Positions 10,391-18,513 of a stretch of 64,000 nt of DNA are shown piece after piece. The DNA is from Commensalibacter nepenthis (lineage in GTDB: Bacteria; Pseudomonadota; Alphaproteobacteria; Acetobacterales; Acetobacteraceae). The notes beneath the pieces are model-generated. The model saw nothing but the letters and a program-made list of their open reading frames with translations. It was not told the DNA's origin and did not search any database. The translations under genes were made by a program, and so were the position numbers. The stretch lies in assembly GCF_029953305.1 (NCBI RefSeq), contig NZ_JASBAN010000001.1, positions 2,163,001 to 2,227,000 on the forward strand, read 5' to 3'. Every line of letters begins with the position of its first letter. Position 1 is the first letter of the stretch.

Positions 10391-10882
10391 TTAAAAATCA
10401 TAACAAGCTCTTTCCACAGCATTGATAAACCGTTTAGAAGAAGGGCTGGTTATACTGGAAAAGGATTTATATAATTTTCCTTGGCGATTTAAAATATATT
10501 TATAAAAATTCCATCTTGGGCGTCCTAAAAATCCGCCTTGTTTTGCTAGCCATTTAAATAAAGGGATGGCATTTTTTCCTTTTACATGGCTTTTTTCGGC
10601 CAAAAGAAAGCCAATATTGTAACGATTATTACAAAAATGCTGAATTTCTTCATTGCTATCAAACTCTTGTTTTCCAAAATCGGCTGAAGGAATACCAATG
10701 ATTGTTAGCCCCCATTGGCGATATAACATCCATAAATCTTGCAGGCTTTCATATTGTGGGGTGAATTTACAATGTGAGGCAGTATTGACGATTAACAAAG
10801 GTTTGCCTCGATAATCATTCAAATTAATCGTTTCTCCTGATTGTATTGGAAGGGTAAAGTCATAAACAGTTTGTTCAGTCAT
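10391..10882 (-). CDS. Glutathione peroxidase family (thiol peroxidase, Cys type)
   Basis: The protein belongs to the glutathione peroxidase family of cytoplasmic peroxide-reducing enzymes. The peroxidatic residue is Cys38 in NTASHCKFTPQY (a Sec is used in animal enzymes). The FGKQE glutamine motif and the WNF tryptophan motif are present. A second cysteine in IQHFCNNRYN could be the resolving one, which points to thioredoxin-dependent activity. The usual cysteine of the P-C-N-Q-F motif is replaced (PSADFGKQE). The ATG at 10882 is preceded by AAGGA at good spacing; an upstream in-frame start at 10903 is less likely. It lies 54 bases downstream of gpsA. Confidence 0.92.
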   Translation of the reverse strand: MTEQTVYDFTLPIQSGETINLNDYRGKPLLIVNTASHCKFTPQYESLQDLWMLYRQWGLTIIGIPSADFGKQEFDSNEEIQHFCNNRYNIGFLLAEKSHVKGKNAIPLFKWLAKQGGFLGRPRWNFYKYILNRQGKLYKSFSSITSPSSKRFINAVERACYDF

Positions 10883-10934
10883 TTTGATTCCTTGGTAAAT
10901 CAACGATATTGAATAAATTTAGTATAAATAGATT

Positions 10935-11894
10935 TTATTCATTGCCTAGAGGTCTAGACATTAAAATATTTTGTGCTGTTTGGATGGTCATATTTCCGTT
11001 TAAAATATGGGTGACGGCTTCGATAATAGGCGTATTGACATGATGTTGCTTGGCTCTTTGAAAAAGAGCGGGTGCTGTGGCAACTCCTTCTGTTACGGTT
11101 GTACGCTGTGCCAGAATATCTTGGAGTTTTTTTCCTTGCCCCAGTTCAAAACCCAAAGAGTAGTTTCTTGATCCTTGTCCAGTGCAGGTTAGGATCATAT
11201 CGCCCACGCCTGCCAGTCCTGACAGGGTCATAGGTTCTCCACCTAATCCTGTGCTGAGACGAGATAATTCGGCAATTCCACGGGTGATAATAGATGCTCT
11301 GGCATTTTCGCCAAGTCCTGCACCCATTGCCATTCCTGCTGCAATTGCAAAAACATTTTTAGCAGCACCACCAATTTCGACACCTATAGGATCTGTATTT
11401 GCATATAAACGAAAATTAGAGGTTGATAATTTATTTGCCAATTCTTGTGCGAGTTCGGCATTTTTTGAAGCAATGACACTGGCCGTAGGATAGCTTTTGG
11501 CGACTTCATGGGCAAAATTGGGACCTGATAAAGCTCCATGTTCTCGTTTGGGATAAATCTCTTCTAATATTTCAAGAGGGAATTTTAAGCTGGTTGTTTC
11601 CACACCTTTACAACATGCAATAAGAGGGGCTGTTGGTGGCACATAGGGCAAAATAGAACGCATATATTGTAACGGTACAGCCAAAAATATAATATCAGCT
11701 TGCGTGGGGAATTGATTGCTTACAGTAATGGTTTTAGGTATGGGAACACAGTCAAGGCGCGATAGGGTTTGGTTGGTTGGATTAGGTAATTCTTTGCGGC
11801 TCCATAAATAAACATTGGCTCCTGCTCTCGCTATTTGTAAGGAAAGTGCTATTCCCCAGGCGCCAGCACCAATTACAGCAATATTTATGGGCAT
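10935..11894 (-). CDS. gpsA: NAD(P)-dependent glycerol-3-phosphate dehydrogenase
   Basis: GpsA reduces dihydroxyacetone phosphate to sn-glycerol 3-phosphate for phospholipid synthesis. A Rossmann G-x-G-x-x-G is seen at residues 9-14 (IGAGAWG). The catalytic lysine is in GGAAKNVFAIAAG, followed by GLGENARASIITRG, which is diagnostic for this family. The length of 319 residues is typical. It is 10 bases downstream of tsaD, so the two are very likely cotranscribed; this pairing is common in alphaproteobacteria. Confidence 0.97.
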   Translation of the reverse strand: MPINIAVIGAGAWGIALSLQIARAGANVYLWSRKELPNPTNQTLSRLDCVPIPKTITVSNQFPTQADIIFLAVPLQYMRSILPYVPPTAPLIACCKGVETTSLKFPLEILEEIYPKREHGALSGPNFAHEVAKSYPTASVIASKNAELAQELANKLSTSNFRLYANTDPIGVEIGGAAKNVFAIAAGMAMGAGLGENARASIITRGIAELSRLSTGLGGEPMTLSGLAGVGDMILTCTGQGSRNYSLGFELGQGKKLQDILAQRTTVTEGVATAPALFQRAKQHHVNTPIIEAVTHILNGNMTIQTAQNILMSRPLGNE

Positions 11895-11904
11895 TATTTA
11901 TCCT

Positions 11905-13005
11905 TTAATTTTCAAACCGTTCAGACATTTCAGATAAAGGCCAACGTGGGCGCGGTAATAGTGAAATATCATCAATGATTTTATGGCTATTTGCTGCTTG
12001 ATGCAATATTTCTATGGCTGCCCAACCAATCATAACTGCGTTATCTGTACAATAATTCATGGGTGGGGCAATAAAAGGGAGATTATATTTCTCCGCTAAT
12101 GATAATAGATGTTTTCTAAGATATTGATTCGCAGCAACCCCACCAGCGGTGGCTAATAATGTGCTATCGGGAGCCATTTTGATCGCGTTTTCTAAACGAT
12201 TGATAATAGCGGTCGTGATGGCTTTTTGAAAGCTGGCGGCGATATCGGCAGCAAGTTGCCTTGGTAAAGTATCTGTATTTTCATAATCAGTCAGTAAATT
12301 AGCAACGGCTGTTTTTAATCCTGAGAATGACAAATCACATCCAGCTCTGCCATATAAAGGGCGTGGCAAGGTAAATGCATTTTCGTCACCTTCTTTTGCC
12401 AAAGCTTCCAACGCAGGCCCCCCAGGCCAAGAAAGCCCTAACATTTTAGCAACTTTATCAAAAGCCTCGCCCGCAGCATCGTCAATTGTTCCGCCAAGCC
12501 GATGATATTCTCCAACATTGGTGACATGAATACATTGGCAATGTCCACCAGAGGTAAGGAACAACAGATAAGGAAAATTAACTTGCAATGGGGAAATATT
12601 TGGGATGCGAACGGTCAACGCGTGCGCTTCGATATGATTTATACCGATAAATTTTTTATTTTGAGCCAAAGCCAATCCTTTGGCAAAGCTGCTGCCGACG
12701 ATGACTCCGCCAATCAGACCAGGGCCACAAGTTGCTGCGATGGCATCAATTTCCTCCCATTCTATTTGTGCTTGGGTCAGTGTCTTTTTAACCAATGTCG
12801 ATAAATGAGAAAGATGTGCTCTGGCTGCAATTTCTGGCACAACACCACCGAATTGAACATGTTCTTTTTGAGAGTAAATTTGCTCAGCCAGCACCGTGCC
12901 ATCAGACCGTACCACAGCACATGCCGTATCATCACATGATGATTCTATTGATAGAATTGTCAGGTTCTTATTTGTTTTTATCTTAGTTTGGTGTATGGAT
13001 GGCAT
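11905..13005 (-). CDS. tsaD: tRNA N6-adenosine threonylcarbamoyltransferase subunit TsaD
   Basis: TsaD, with TsaB and TsaE, transfers threonylcarbamoyl to A37 of ANN-decoding tRNAs. The N-terminal ASKHA motif IESSCDDTA is at 20-28, and the metal-binding histidines are in NHIEAHAL (His124 and His128). The later SGGH, DDAAGEAFDKVAK and GGVAANQYLR motifs are intact. The length of 366 residues is slightly long because of ~15 polar N-terminal residues. It diverges from hemC across a 58-base gap that must hold both promoters. tsaD next to hemC and gpsA is an alphaproteobacterial arrangement. Confidence 0.96.
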   Translation of the reverse strand: MPSIHQTKIKTNKNLTILSIESSCDDTACAVVRSDGTVLAEQIYSQKEHVQFGGVVPEIAARAHLSHLSTLVKKTLTQAQIEWEEIDAIAATCGPGLIGGVIVGSSFAKGLALAQNKKFIGINHIEAHALTVRIPNISPLQVNFPYLLFLTSGGHCQCIHVTNVGEYHRLGGTIDDAAGEAFDKVAKMLGLSWPGGPALEALAKEGDENAFTLPRPLYGRAGCDLSFSGLKTAVANLLTDYENTDTLPRQLAADIAASFQKAITTAIINRLENAIKMAPDSTLLATAGGVAANQYLRKHLLSLAEKYNLPFIAPPMNYCTDNAVMIGWAAIEILHQAANSHKIIDDISLLPRPRWPLSEMSERFEN

Positions 13006-13063
13006 AATAATGCATTTCTTTAGTTAATTACAGTCACGATCAAAGAATAAAGTTTATCTTACA

Positions 13064-14137
13064 ATGAGCACGGATACAGTATTACATATTTCTTCTAACT
13101 CTGCTTTGCAAGAAGTTGCAGCAAAAGCATCAAACAAAGGGTTGCAGGATCATCATGATGCTTATAAGAGAAGGGGACTGCCATTGAGAGTAGGCACAAG
13201 GGGATCTCCGCTCGCGCTCGTACAGACTCGTAATTTTCTGACTAGATTGACACAATTTTGTCCCTTATTACGTGAGTTGGGTGCTTTTCAAGAATTTCAA
13301 ATCAAGACGTCTGGCGATAAAATCCAAGATCGTCGTTTGGCAGAGATTGGTGGTAAAGGTCTATTTTCAAAAGAAATCCACGAGCAATTAAGTGCTGGTA
13401 ATATTGATTTTGCCGTTCATAGTTTAAAAGATTTAGAAACAACCTTGCCTGATGGATTGGTCTTGGCTTGCACATTAAAACGTCAAGATGCTCGGGATGC
13501 ATTGATTGTGAATGCAAAATATCGCCCTGTTGACCATGATTATCCTTTTGATTGTTTACCTCAAGGTGCAAAAATAGGAACTTCATCAGTACGTAGGCAA
13601 GCTCAATTATTACATATGCGTCCAGATTTGGAAATTGCATTACTACGTGGCAATGTGCAATCTCGTTTGGATCAAGTGACAGCTAATAAATATGATGCAA
13701 CCTTTTTAGCAGCAGCAGGATTACAACGGTTGGGCATGGAAGATCGTATTGATGTTATCCTTGATTCTTCTATCATGGTGCCAGCAGCTGGGCAAGGGAT
13801 TGTGGGTGTTACCGTCCGTGAGGCTGATGTGGAGCTTAGGGAAATGTTATCAGCGATCGAAGATAAAGAAGCAAAGGCAGTCTCAACCGCAGAACGGGCT
13901 TTATTGGCGGAGTTAGATGGTTCTTGTCGTACTCCGATTGGGGGATATGCTCAATTATTACCTGTTGTGGCAGGTGGAGATCCTGAATTACATTTAGTCG
14001 GTTTGGTTGCCAGTGAAGATGGTTCATTCTTATTGAAAAAAGAAATTAGTGGTTCCCCTGACGATGCAGAATTATTAGGGCGAGAGCTCGGAAAAGAACT
14101 ACGCAAAGATAGTCCAGCTGATATTTTTAATGAATAA
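13064..14137 (+). CDS. hemC: Porphobilinogen deaminase (hydroxymethylbilane synthase)
   Basis: HemC joins four porphobilinogens into hydroxymethylbilane in haem synthesis. The core starts at LRVGTRGSPLALVQ (about residue 41). It carries the RRQAQLL substrate-binding stretch and the dipyrromethane-cofactor cysteine Cys288 in DGSCRTPIGGYA. The 357-residue length is ~40 longer than usual because of a polar N-terminal extension. A TTG at 13141 could be an alternative start nearer the core. It overlaps hemD by 8 bases, so the two are translationally coupled. It diverges from tsaD. Confidence 0.96.
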   Translation: MSTDTVLHISSNSALQEVAAKASNKGLQDHHDAYKRRGLPLRVGTRGSPLALVQTRNFLTRLTQFCPLLRELGAFQEFQIKTSGDKIQDRRLAEIGGKGLFSKEIHEQLSAGNIDFAVHSLKDLETTLPDGLVLACTLKRQDARDALIVNAKYRPVDHDYPFDCLPQGAKIGTSSVRRQAQLLHMRPDLEIALLRGNVQSRLDQVTANKYDATFLAAAGLQRLGMEDRIDVILDSSIMVPAAGQGIVGVTVREADVELREMLSAIEDKEAKAVSTAERALLAELDGSCRTPIGGYAQLLPVVAGGDPELHLVGLVASEDGSFLLKKEISGSPDDAELLGRELGKELRKDSPADIFNE

Positions 14138-14879
14138 AAAGCACGTTTTTTCGAAGCCATACCTTGTCATCACAAGACCTGAACCAGGATTAAGTGAAAC
14201 AGCACAAAAAATCAGCCAATTGGGCTGGCATCCTTTGTTGATGCCTGTGATGAAAATACATACAGTGCCTTTTGAATGTCTTGATATGGACGATTTACAA
14301 GCGATTATTTTTACCAGCCGTCAAGCAATTATCCCGACTGTAGAACATTACATAAAACAGAATATCATTTATCAAAATATTCCAGTTTTTACAGTGGGGG
14401 ATATTACTGCACAGGATGCTAAACAGGCAGGTTTTGTTCATGTTATCAGTGCAGGGAAAGATGCGGTTGCTTTGGCTGATTTAATTAAACAGCACTTATC
14501 TCCCGATAAAGGGAAATTATTTTTTCCTTCTGCTTTGGGACAAGGGCAAGTATTATTTGGGTTATTGCAAAAATCAGGGTTTGAGGTTGTTCAGCATGCT
14601 GTTTATAGAACCGAACCTATTCAACAATTATCAGAAGAATTCACGCAGCAATTAAAATTACAGACAATAAATAGTGTTTTATTTTTTTCGTCTGAAACAG
14701 CACGTTTTTTTATAGAATTGATTCCAACAGCGTTGCATTGTTATTTTAAGTCAATTCAAGCGATAGGGATTAGTGCTAAGACAAGAAAATATTTGGAACA
14801 AATATCTTGGCGCTCTATTGAAATTGCTGCCAATCCAAATACAGAAGAAATGCTCTGTTTGTTAAAAGAGCATTCCTAG
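14130..14879 (+). CDS. hemD: Uroporphyrinogen-III synthase
   Basis: HemD cyclises hydroxymethylbilane to uroporphyrinogen III with inversion of ring D. HemD sequences are poorly conserved; the call rests on the N-terminal VITRPEPGLSETAQ, the FTSRQAI stretch, FTVGDITAQDAKQAGF, the later AVYRTEP and FFSSETARFF, the 249-residue length and the position overlapping hemC by 8 bases. It ends ten bases before the convergent secB gene. Confidence 0.93.
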   Translation: MNKKHVFSKPYLVITRPEPGLSETAQKISQLGWHPLLMPVMKIHTVPFECLDMDDLQAIIFTSRQAIIPTVEHYIKQNIIYQNIPVFTVGDITAQDAKQAGFVHVISAGKDAVALADLIKQHLSPDKGKLFFPSALGQGQVLFGLLQKSGFEVVQHAVYRTEPIQQLSEEFTQQLKLQTINSVLFFSSETARFFIELIPTALHCYFKSIQAIGISAKTRKYLEQISWRSIEIAANPNTEEMLCLLKEHS

Positions 14880-14888
14880 TTTCATGAA

Positions 14889-15419
14889 TTAAGCGTGACC
14901 AGCTTCGGTTTGTGTTTGTGCAGCTTGTTGCGCTTGTTTATTTTGCCATAAAGAAACAAAATCAATTGGCTGTAAAATAACTGGTGGGAAGCCACCGTCT
15001 CTTGTGACATCGCCAATAATGTTACGTGCATAAGGGAAAATAAGGCGAGGAACTTCTACTAATAAAATAGGCTCGATTAATTCTTCTGGAGGGTTGTTTA
15101 AAGAAACAACTGCACAATAGACCAGTTCAGTAACGAATACGGTACGTGGCTGTGCTTTATCTTCTCTTTCAGATTCTGTTGCTTCAACTTTTAATGTTAA
15201 GCTGACTTCATAAACATTTTCTTCGCTAAGGCGATTTGCATTGGCATCAATTGCAACAGAAATTTGAGGCGTGTCTTCTAATGTTGCAAAAATAGATGCC
15301 CCATGTGGCACTTCAAAAGATAAATCTTTTGTAAATTGTATATTTAGTGTTAATGGGAGAGGGGGTGGAGCTTCTTCTAAATGAGAATCAGAGAGATTAT
15401 TCATTGTATCAGACATCAT
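14889..15419 (-). CDS. secB: Protein-export chaperone SecB
   Basis: SecB keeps precursor proteins unfolded and delivers them to SecA. The sequence shows the SecB core: YVKDLSFE-like start (FTKDLSFEVPHGASIF), YEVSLTLKVEATE, and the C-terminal half with LLVEVPRLIFPYARNII and DGGFPPVILQPIDF, which is the strongest SecB signature. The 176-residue length is normal. The N-terminus is acidic and proline-rich. Two adjacent ATGs (15419 and 15416) follow an AAAGG ribosome binding site. It diverges from timA across ~190 A+T-rich bases. Confidence 0.96.
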   Translation of the reverse strand: MMSDTMNNLSDSHLEEAPPPLPLTLNIQFTKDLSFEVPHGASIFATLEDTPQISVAIDANANRLSEENVYEVSLTLKVEATESEREDKAQPRTVFVTELVYCAVVSLNNPPEELIEPILLVEVPRLIFPYARNIIGDVTRDGGFPPVILQPIDFVSLWQNKQAQQAAQTQTEAGHA

Positions 15420-15609
15420 GAGCCTTTAAATTAAATATTTGTTTGTTTAAAAATAGTTTATTTTAGGTAATTATACCATGAATTTTTGAAATGATAAAAT
15501 TAAAGTAAATATTTTTTGTAATGTGACAAAAGATAAATATATTGTTAGTATGGGTTACGGATTAACATTTCTTTTTTAAGAAAAATTTTATTAGGTTAAC
15601 AGGTATAAA

Positions 15610-16308
15610 ATGGGTTTTTCGATGGCTAATTTTCCAATAGATATCGTAATTTTTGCTTTGCTGGCAGGGTTTTTGATTCTGCGATTGCGTAGTGTCTTGG
15701 GGAAAAAGACAGGTTTGAACAAAGAAGATCGGGTTGTGCCACTTTCGAATGATGCTGTTAACCGGTCACAGATTATTAATAACAATCAAGATAAACCTGT
15801 GGAACCCAAGGTGGAGATTAATATTCCCGCCTCTGACACAGAAGCTGGGCAATTATTAAATAGAATATCACAATTGGATTCTACTTTCGTCACGCAAAAA
15901 TTTATTGAAGGTTCTGAAGTTGTTTTTCGTAAAGTATTAACAGCTTTTGCCAATGAAGATTTAACTGTATTAAAATCTATGTTAGTACCCGATGCTTATA
16001 ACGCATTTGAATCGGCTATCATTGCACGAAAAAATTTACAAGAAAAATTAACTATTGAGATTAGATCTATTCATTCTATTACAATCACAAAAGTGCAGTT
16101 GATTGAAGATCAATCCATTAATCGTGCGATGATAGAAGTGCAGTTTATTTCTAATCAAATTAACTGTACCTTTGATAAAGAAAATAATCCTGTTATAGGA
16201 ACAGAATCAGTAACTGAATTTATTGATTATTGGACGTTCGAACGTTTATTAGGAACGGGTAACCAAGGAATTTCTTGGCGTTTAAAATCTGCACGCAGTG
16301 GCAAATAA
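15610..16308 (+). CDS. timA: Tim44-like protein (TimA family)
   Basis: A single N-terminal membrane segment (about residues 7-24) is followed by a polar linker and a Tim44-like domain (about 75-230). The domain includes GSEVVFRKVLTAFANEDL and the terminal YWTFERLL...ISWRLKSA pattern typical of bacterial Tim44 homologues. Alphaproteobacterial relatives are inner-membrane proteins of unsettled function, thought to relate to the mitochondrial import motor. The ATG at 15610 follows an AGGT. Placement between secB and mltA is conserved in the class and supports the call. Confidence 0.88.
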   Translation: MGFSMANFPIDIVIFALLAGFLILRLRSVLGKKTGLNKEDRVVPLSNDAVNRSQIINNNQDKPVEPKVEINIPASDTEAGQLLNRISQLDSTFVTQKFIEGSEVVFRKVLTAFANEDLTVLKSMLVPDAYNAFESAIIARKNLQEKLTIEIRSIHSITITKVQLIEDQSINRAMIEVQFISNQINCTFDKENNPVIGTESVTEFIDYWTFERLLGTGNQGISWRLKSARSGK

Positions 16309-16344
16309 TCATTACATCATTATACAAATGTTGATAGGGATATT

Positions 16345-17538
16345 ATGAAGTCTGTTCTTCGTTTTTGTACTATTTTATTGGCAGGTGGTCTTGCGGCTTG
16401 TGTTCAAACACAAGAAAACCTTTCTGATTTTTATCCTGTTTCTTATCAGAATTTATCGGGTTGGGATAAAGAGGATTATGGTCAATTATTAACGTTATTT
16501 CGCCAGAATTGTCAATATTTGGAAAAATTGCCTTCAAACAGACATTTAGGCGGTGTTCACGGATTATTCGGTGGTCAAGCACAAGACTGGTTGCAATCTT
16601 GTAATGCTGCCAATGCCGTAAATGTTGCTGATCCCGTTCAAGCCAAACAGTTCTTTGAAACATGGTTACAGCCCTATCAATATACGATGAATGGCACAAC
16701 AGGCAAAGTGACGGGATATTATGAGCCTGATGTTGAAGGGTCAGCCGTGCGTACTGATGTCTATCAAGTGCCTGTTTATGGAAAGCCAAGTGATCTGATT
16801 GCCAGAAAAAAAACAGACGGACAGGTTGAATATGGCTTTATACAAAACGGTTTATTCGTTCCATATTATACCCGTGCACAAATTGACCAAGGTGCTTTAA
16901 GTGGTAAAGGATTGGAAATTGCTTGGGTAAAAGATCCTGTTGATTTATTTTTCATGCAAATTCAAGGGTCTGGGAGGATTTTATTACCTGACGGTCAAAT
17001 TTTGCGTTTAGGCTATGCGGGTAAAAATGGTCAACCTTATACAGCTTTAGGTCGATTAATGATTGACCAAGGATTAATGGATGCTCAATTGATTAATATG
17101 CATTCTGTAAGGGCATGGTTGCATAGTCATCCTGAACAAGCTGTATCTTTGATGGAACAAAATAAAAATTATGTTTTCTTTCGTCGTTTAACTGACCAAA
17201 ACCAAGATACAGGACCTATTGGGACATTGGGTGCGCCACTAACGGCGGGTCGGTCTGTTGCTGTAGATAAGCAATGGATCCCACTTGGAGTGCCTTTATG
17301 GTTGGAAACAACAATGCCAAGTCCTGCTAAGAATCAAAAAGATAGTTTGGTTAGATATCCTTGGAAGCATATGGTCTTTGCACAAGATGTTGGTGGGGGC
17401 ATCACGGGAATGAATCGTGTTGATTTATTTACGGGTTGGGGTGCTCAAGCAGGGTGGTATGCAGGATTGATGAATGAACGTGGAAAAGTTTTTGTATTGC
17501 TACCGCGTCGTTTAGAACAACAATCTTCTGCCCAATGA
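16345..17538 (+). CDS. mltA: Membrane-bound lytic murein transglycosylase A
   Basis: MltA cleaves peptidoglycan glycan strands to 1,6-anhydro products at the outer membrane. A lipoprotein signal with LAAC (Cys19) is seen. The 3D/MltA region includes GKVTGYYEPDVEGS, IQGSGRILLPDG (FMQIQGSG), YAGKNGQPYTALGR, and the catalytic-Asp segment FAQDVGGGITGMNRVDLF near the C-terminus. The 397-residue length fits. It follows timA after 36 bases, and the methyltransferase gene starts 12 bases downstream, so it may be cotranscribed with both. Confidence 0.95.
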   Translation: MKSVLRFCTILLAGGLAACVQTQENLSDFYPVSYQNLSGWDKEDYGQLLTLFRQNCQYLEKLPSNRHLGGVHGLFGGQAQDWLQSCNAANAVNVADPVQAKQFFETWLQPYQYTMNGTTGKVTGYYEPDVEGSAVRTDVYQVPVYGKPSDLIARKKTDGQVEYGFIQNGLFVPYYTRAQIDQGALSGKGLEIAWVKDPVDLFFMQIQGSGRILLPDGQILRLGYAGKNGQPYTALGRLMIDQGLMDAQLINMHSVRAWLHSHPEQAVSLMEQNKNYVFFRRLTDQNQDTGPIGTLGAPLTAGRSVAVDKQWIPLGVPLWLETTMPSPAKNQKDSLVRYPWKHMVFAQDVGGGITGMNRVDLFTGWGAQAGWYAGLMNERGKVFVLLPRRLEQQSSAQ

Positions 17539-17550
17539 TAAGGATCTAGG

Positions 17551-18423
17551 GTGTCTTCTAAAAAAAGAAAAAAAATTGATATAATGGTCGAGGAGGAAAC
17601 TTCTCGACCTTATAGTTTCAAGGTCGGCAGACATACATTAGTGCGTGGCGATTGTTTATCTGTTTTGCAAAAAATGGATGATGCGTCCGTTGATGTATTT
17701 ATTACGTCACCCCCTTATAATCTGGGAATTGCCTATAGTGCTTATAAAGATCAAAAAGAAGAAATAGAGTATCTGGACTGGCTTGAAACAATATGTATTG
17801 AAATTAAAAGGATCATGAAAAAAGAGGGGTCATTTTTCTTAAATATTGCAGGATCATCTTCTTATCCTTGGTTGCCCTTTGAATTAATGACCCGATTAAG
17901 ACAGCATTTCTTTTTACAAAATCATATTGAATGGATTAAATCAATTTCGATTGGCAATGATAGTCACGGGCATTTCAAACCAGTTGTCAGCAATCGTTTT
18001 CTTCATCGTAATCATGAATATTTGTTTCATTTAACCAAAACAGGCAAAGTTGCTTTGCAACGTTTAAATGTTGGGGTTCCTTATAAAGACAAGACAAATA
18101 TTAAACGTAGAGCACATTCTCATGATCTGCGTTGCCGAGGTGATGTCTGGTTTATACCTTATAATACGGTAAGAAAGAAATCAGAAAAATTCAATCATCC
18201 TGGTACTTTTCCAGAGGCATTGCCTGAAATGTGCTTAAAATTGCACGGTGTCTCTGAACCTGTGGTTGTTGATCCTTTTATGGGAACGGGAACGACATTG
18301 TTGGCAGCCCATAAAGTCGGAGGACGAGGGATCGGAATTGATATTGATAAAAATTATGTCAAAATTGCCAAAGAAAGAGTAAAAATGTTACACTCAAAAG
18401 GTGAACAAGGTTCAAAAATATAA
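17551..18423 (+). CDS. Orphan site-specific DNA methyltransferase, beta class (N4-C or N6-A)
   Basis: The catalytic motif IV SPPY is at residues 53-56, and the AdoMet-binding motif I DPFMGTGTTLLAA is near residue 241. The order IV then I marks the beta class (PF01555). SPPY is commoner in N4-cytosine enzymes, but some N6-adenine enzymes have it, so the base is uncertain. The HPGTFPEALPEMCLKLHG stretch is typical. I chose the GTG at 17551, preceded by AGGATCTAGG; an ATG at 17584 is an alternative. No restriction gene is adjacent, so it looks solitary. It starts 12 bases after mltA. Confidence 0.9.
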   Translation: MSSKKRKKIDIMVEEETSRPYSFKVGRHTLVRGDCLSVLQKMDDASVDVFITSPPYNLGIAYSAYKDQKEEIEYLDWLETICIEIKRIMKKEGSFFLNIAGSSSYPWLPFELMTRLRQHFFLQNHIEWIKSISIGNDSHGHFKPVVSNRFLHRNHEYLFHLTKTGKVALQRLNVGVPYKDKTNIKRRAHSHDLRCRGDVWFIPYNTVRKKSEKFNHPGTFPEALPEMCLKLHGVSEPVVVDPFMGTGTTLLAAHKVGGRGIGIDIDKNYVKIAKERVKMLHSKGEQGSKI

Positions 18424-18472
18424 AATAATAGGCTTTTATCCTTACTTTTGATAATATCTGCACCAATTAAAT

Positions 18473-18488
18473 AACTTATAAATAAGTT
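18473..18488. promoter_or_regulatory. Perfect inverted repeat upstream of tri-haem peroxidase gene
   Basis: AACTTAT and ATAAGTT face each other across a two-base spacer, ending 25 bases before the ATG at 18514. The size and place suit an operator, but no regulator family is recognised and A+T-rich DNA can produce such repeats by chance. Confidence 0.3.
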
Positions 18489-18513
18489 TTAGATATTAGT
18501 TAGAAAGCTGATT

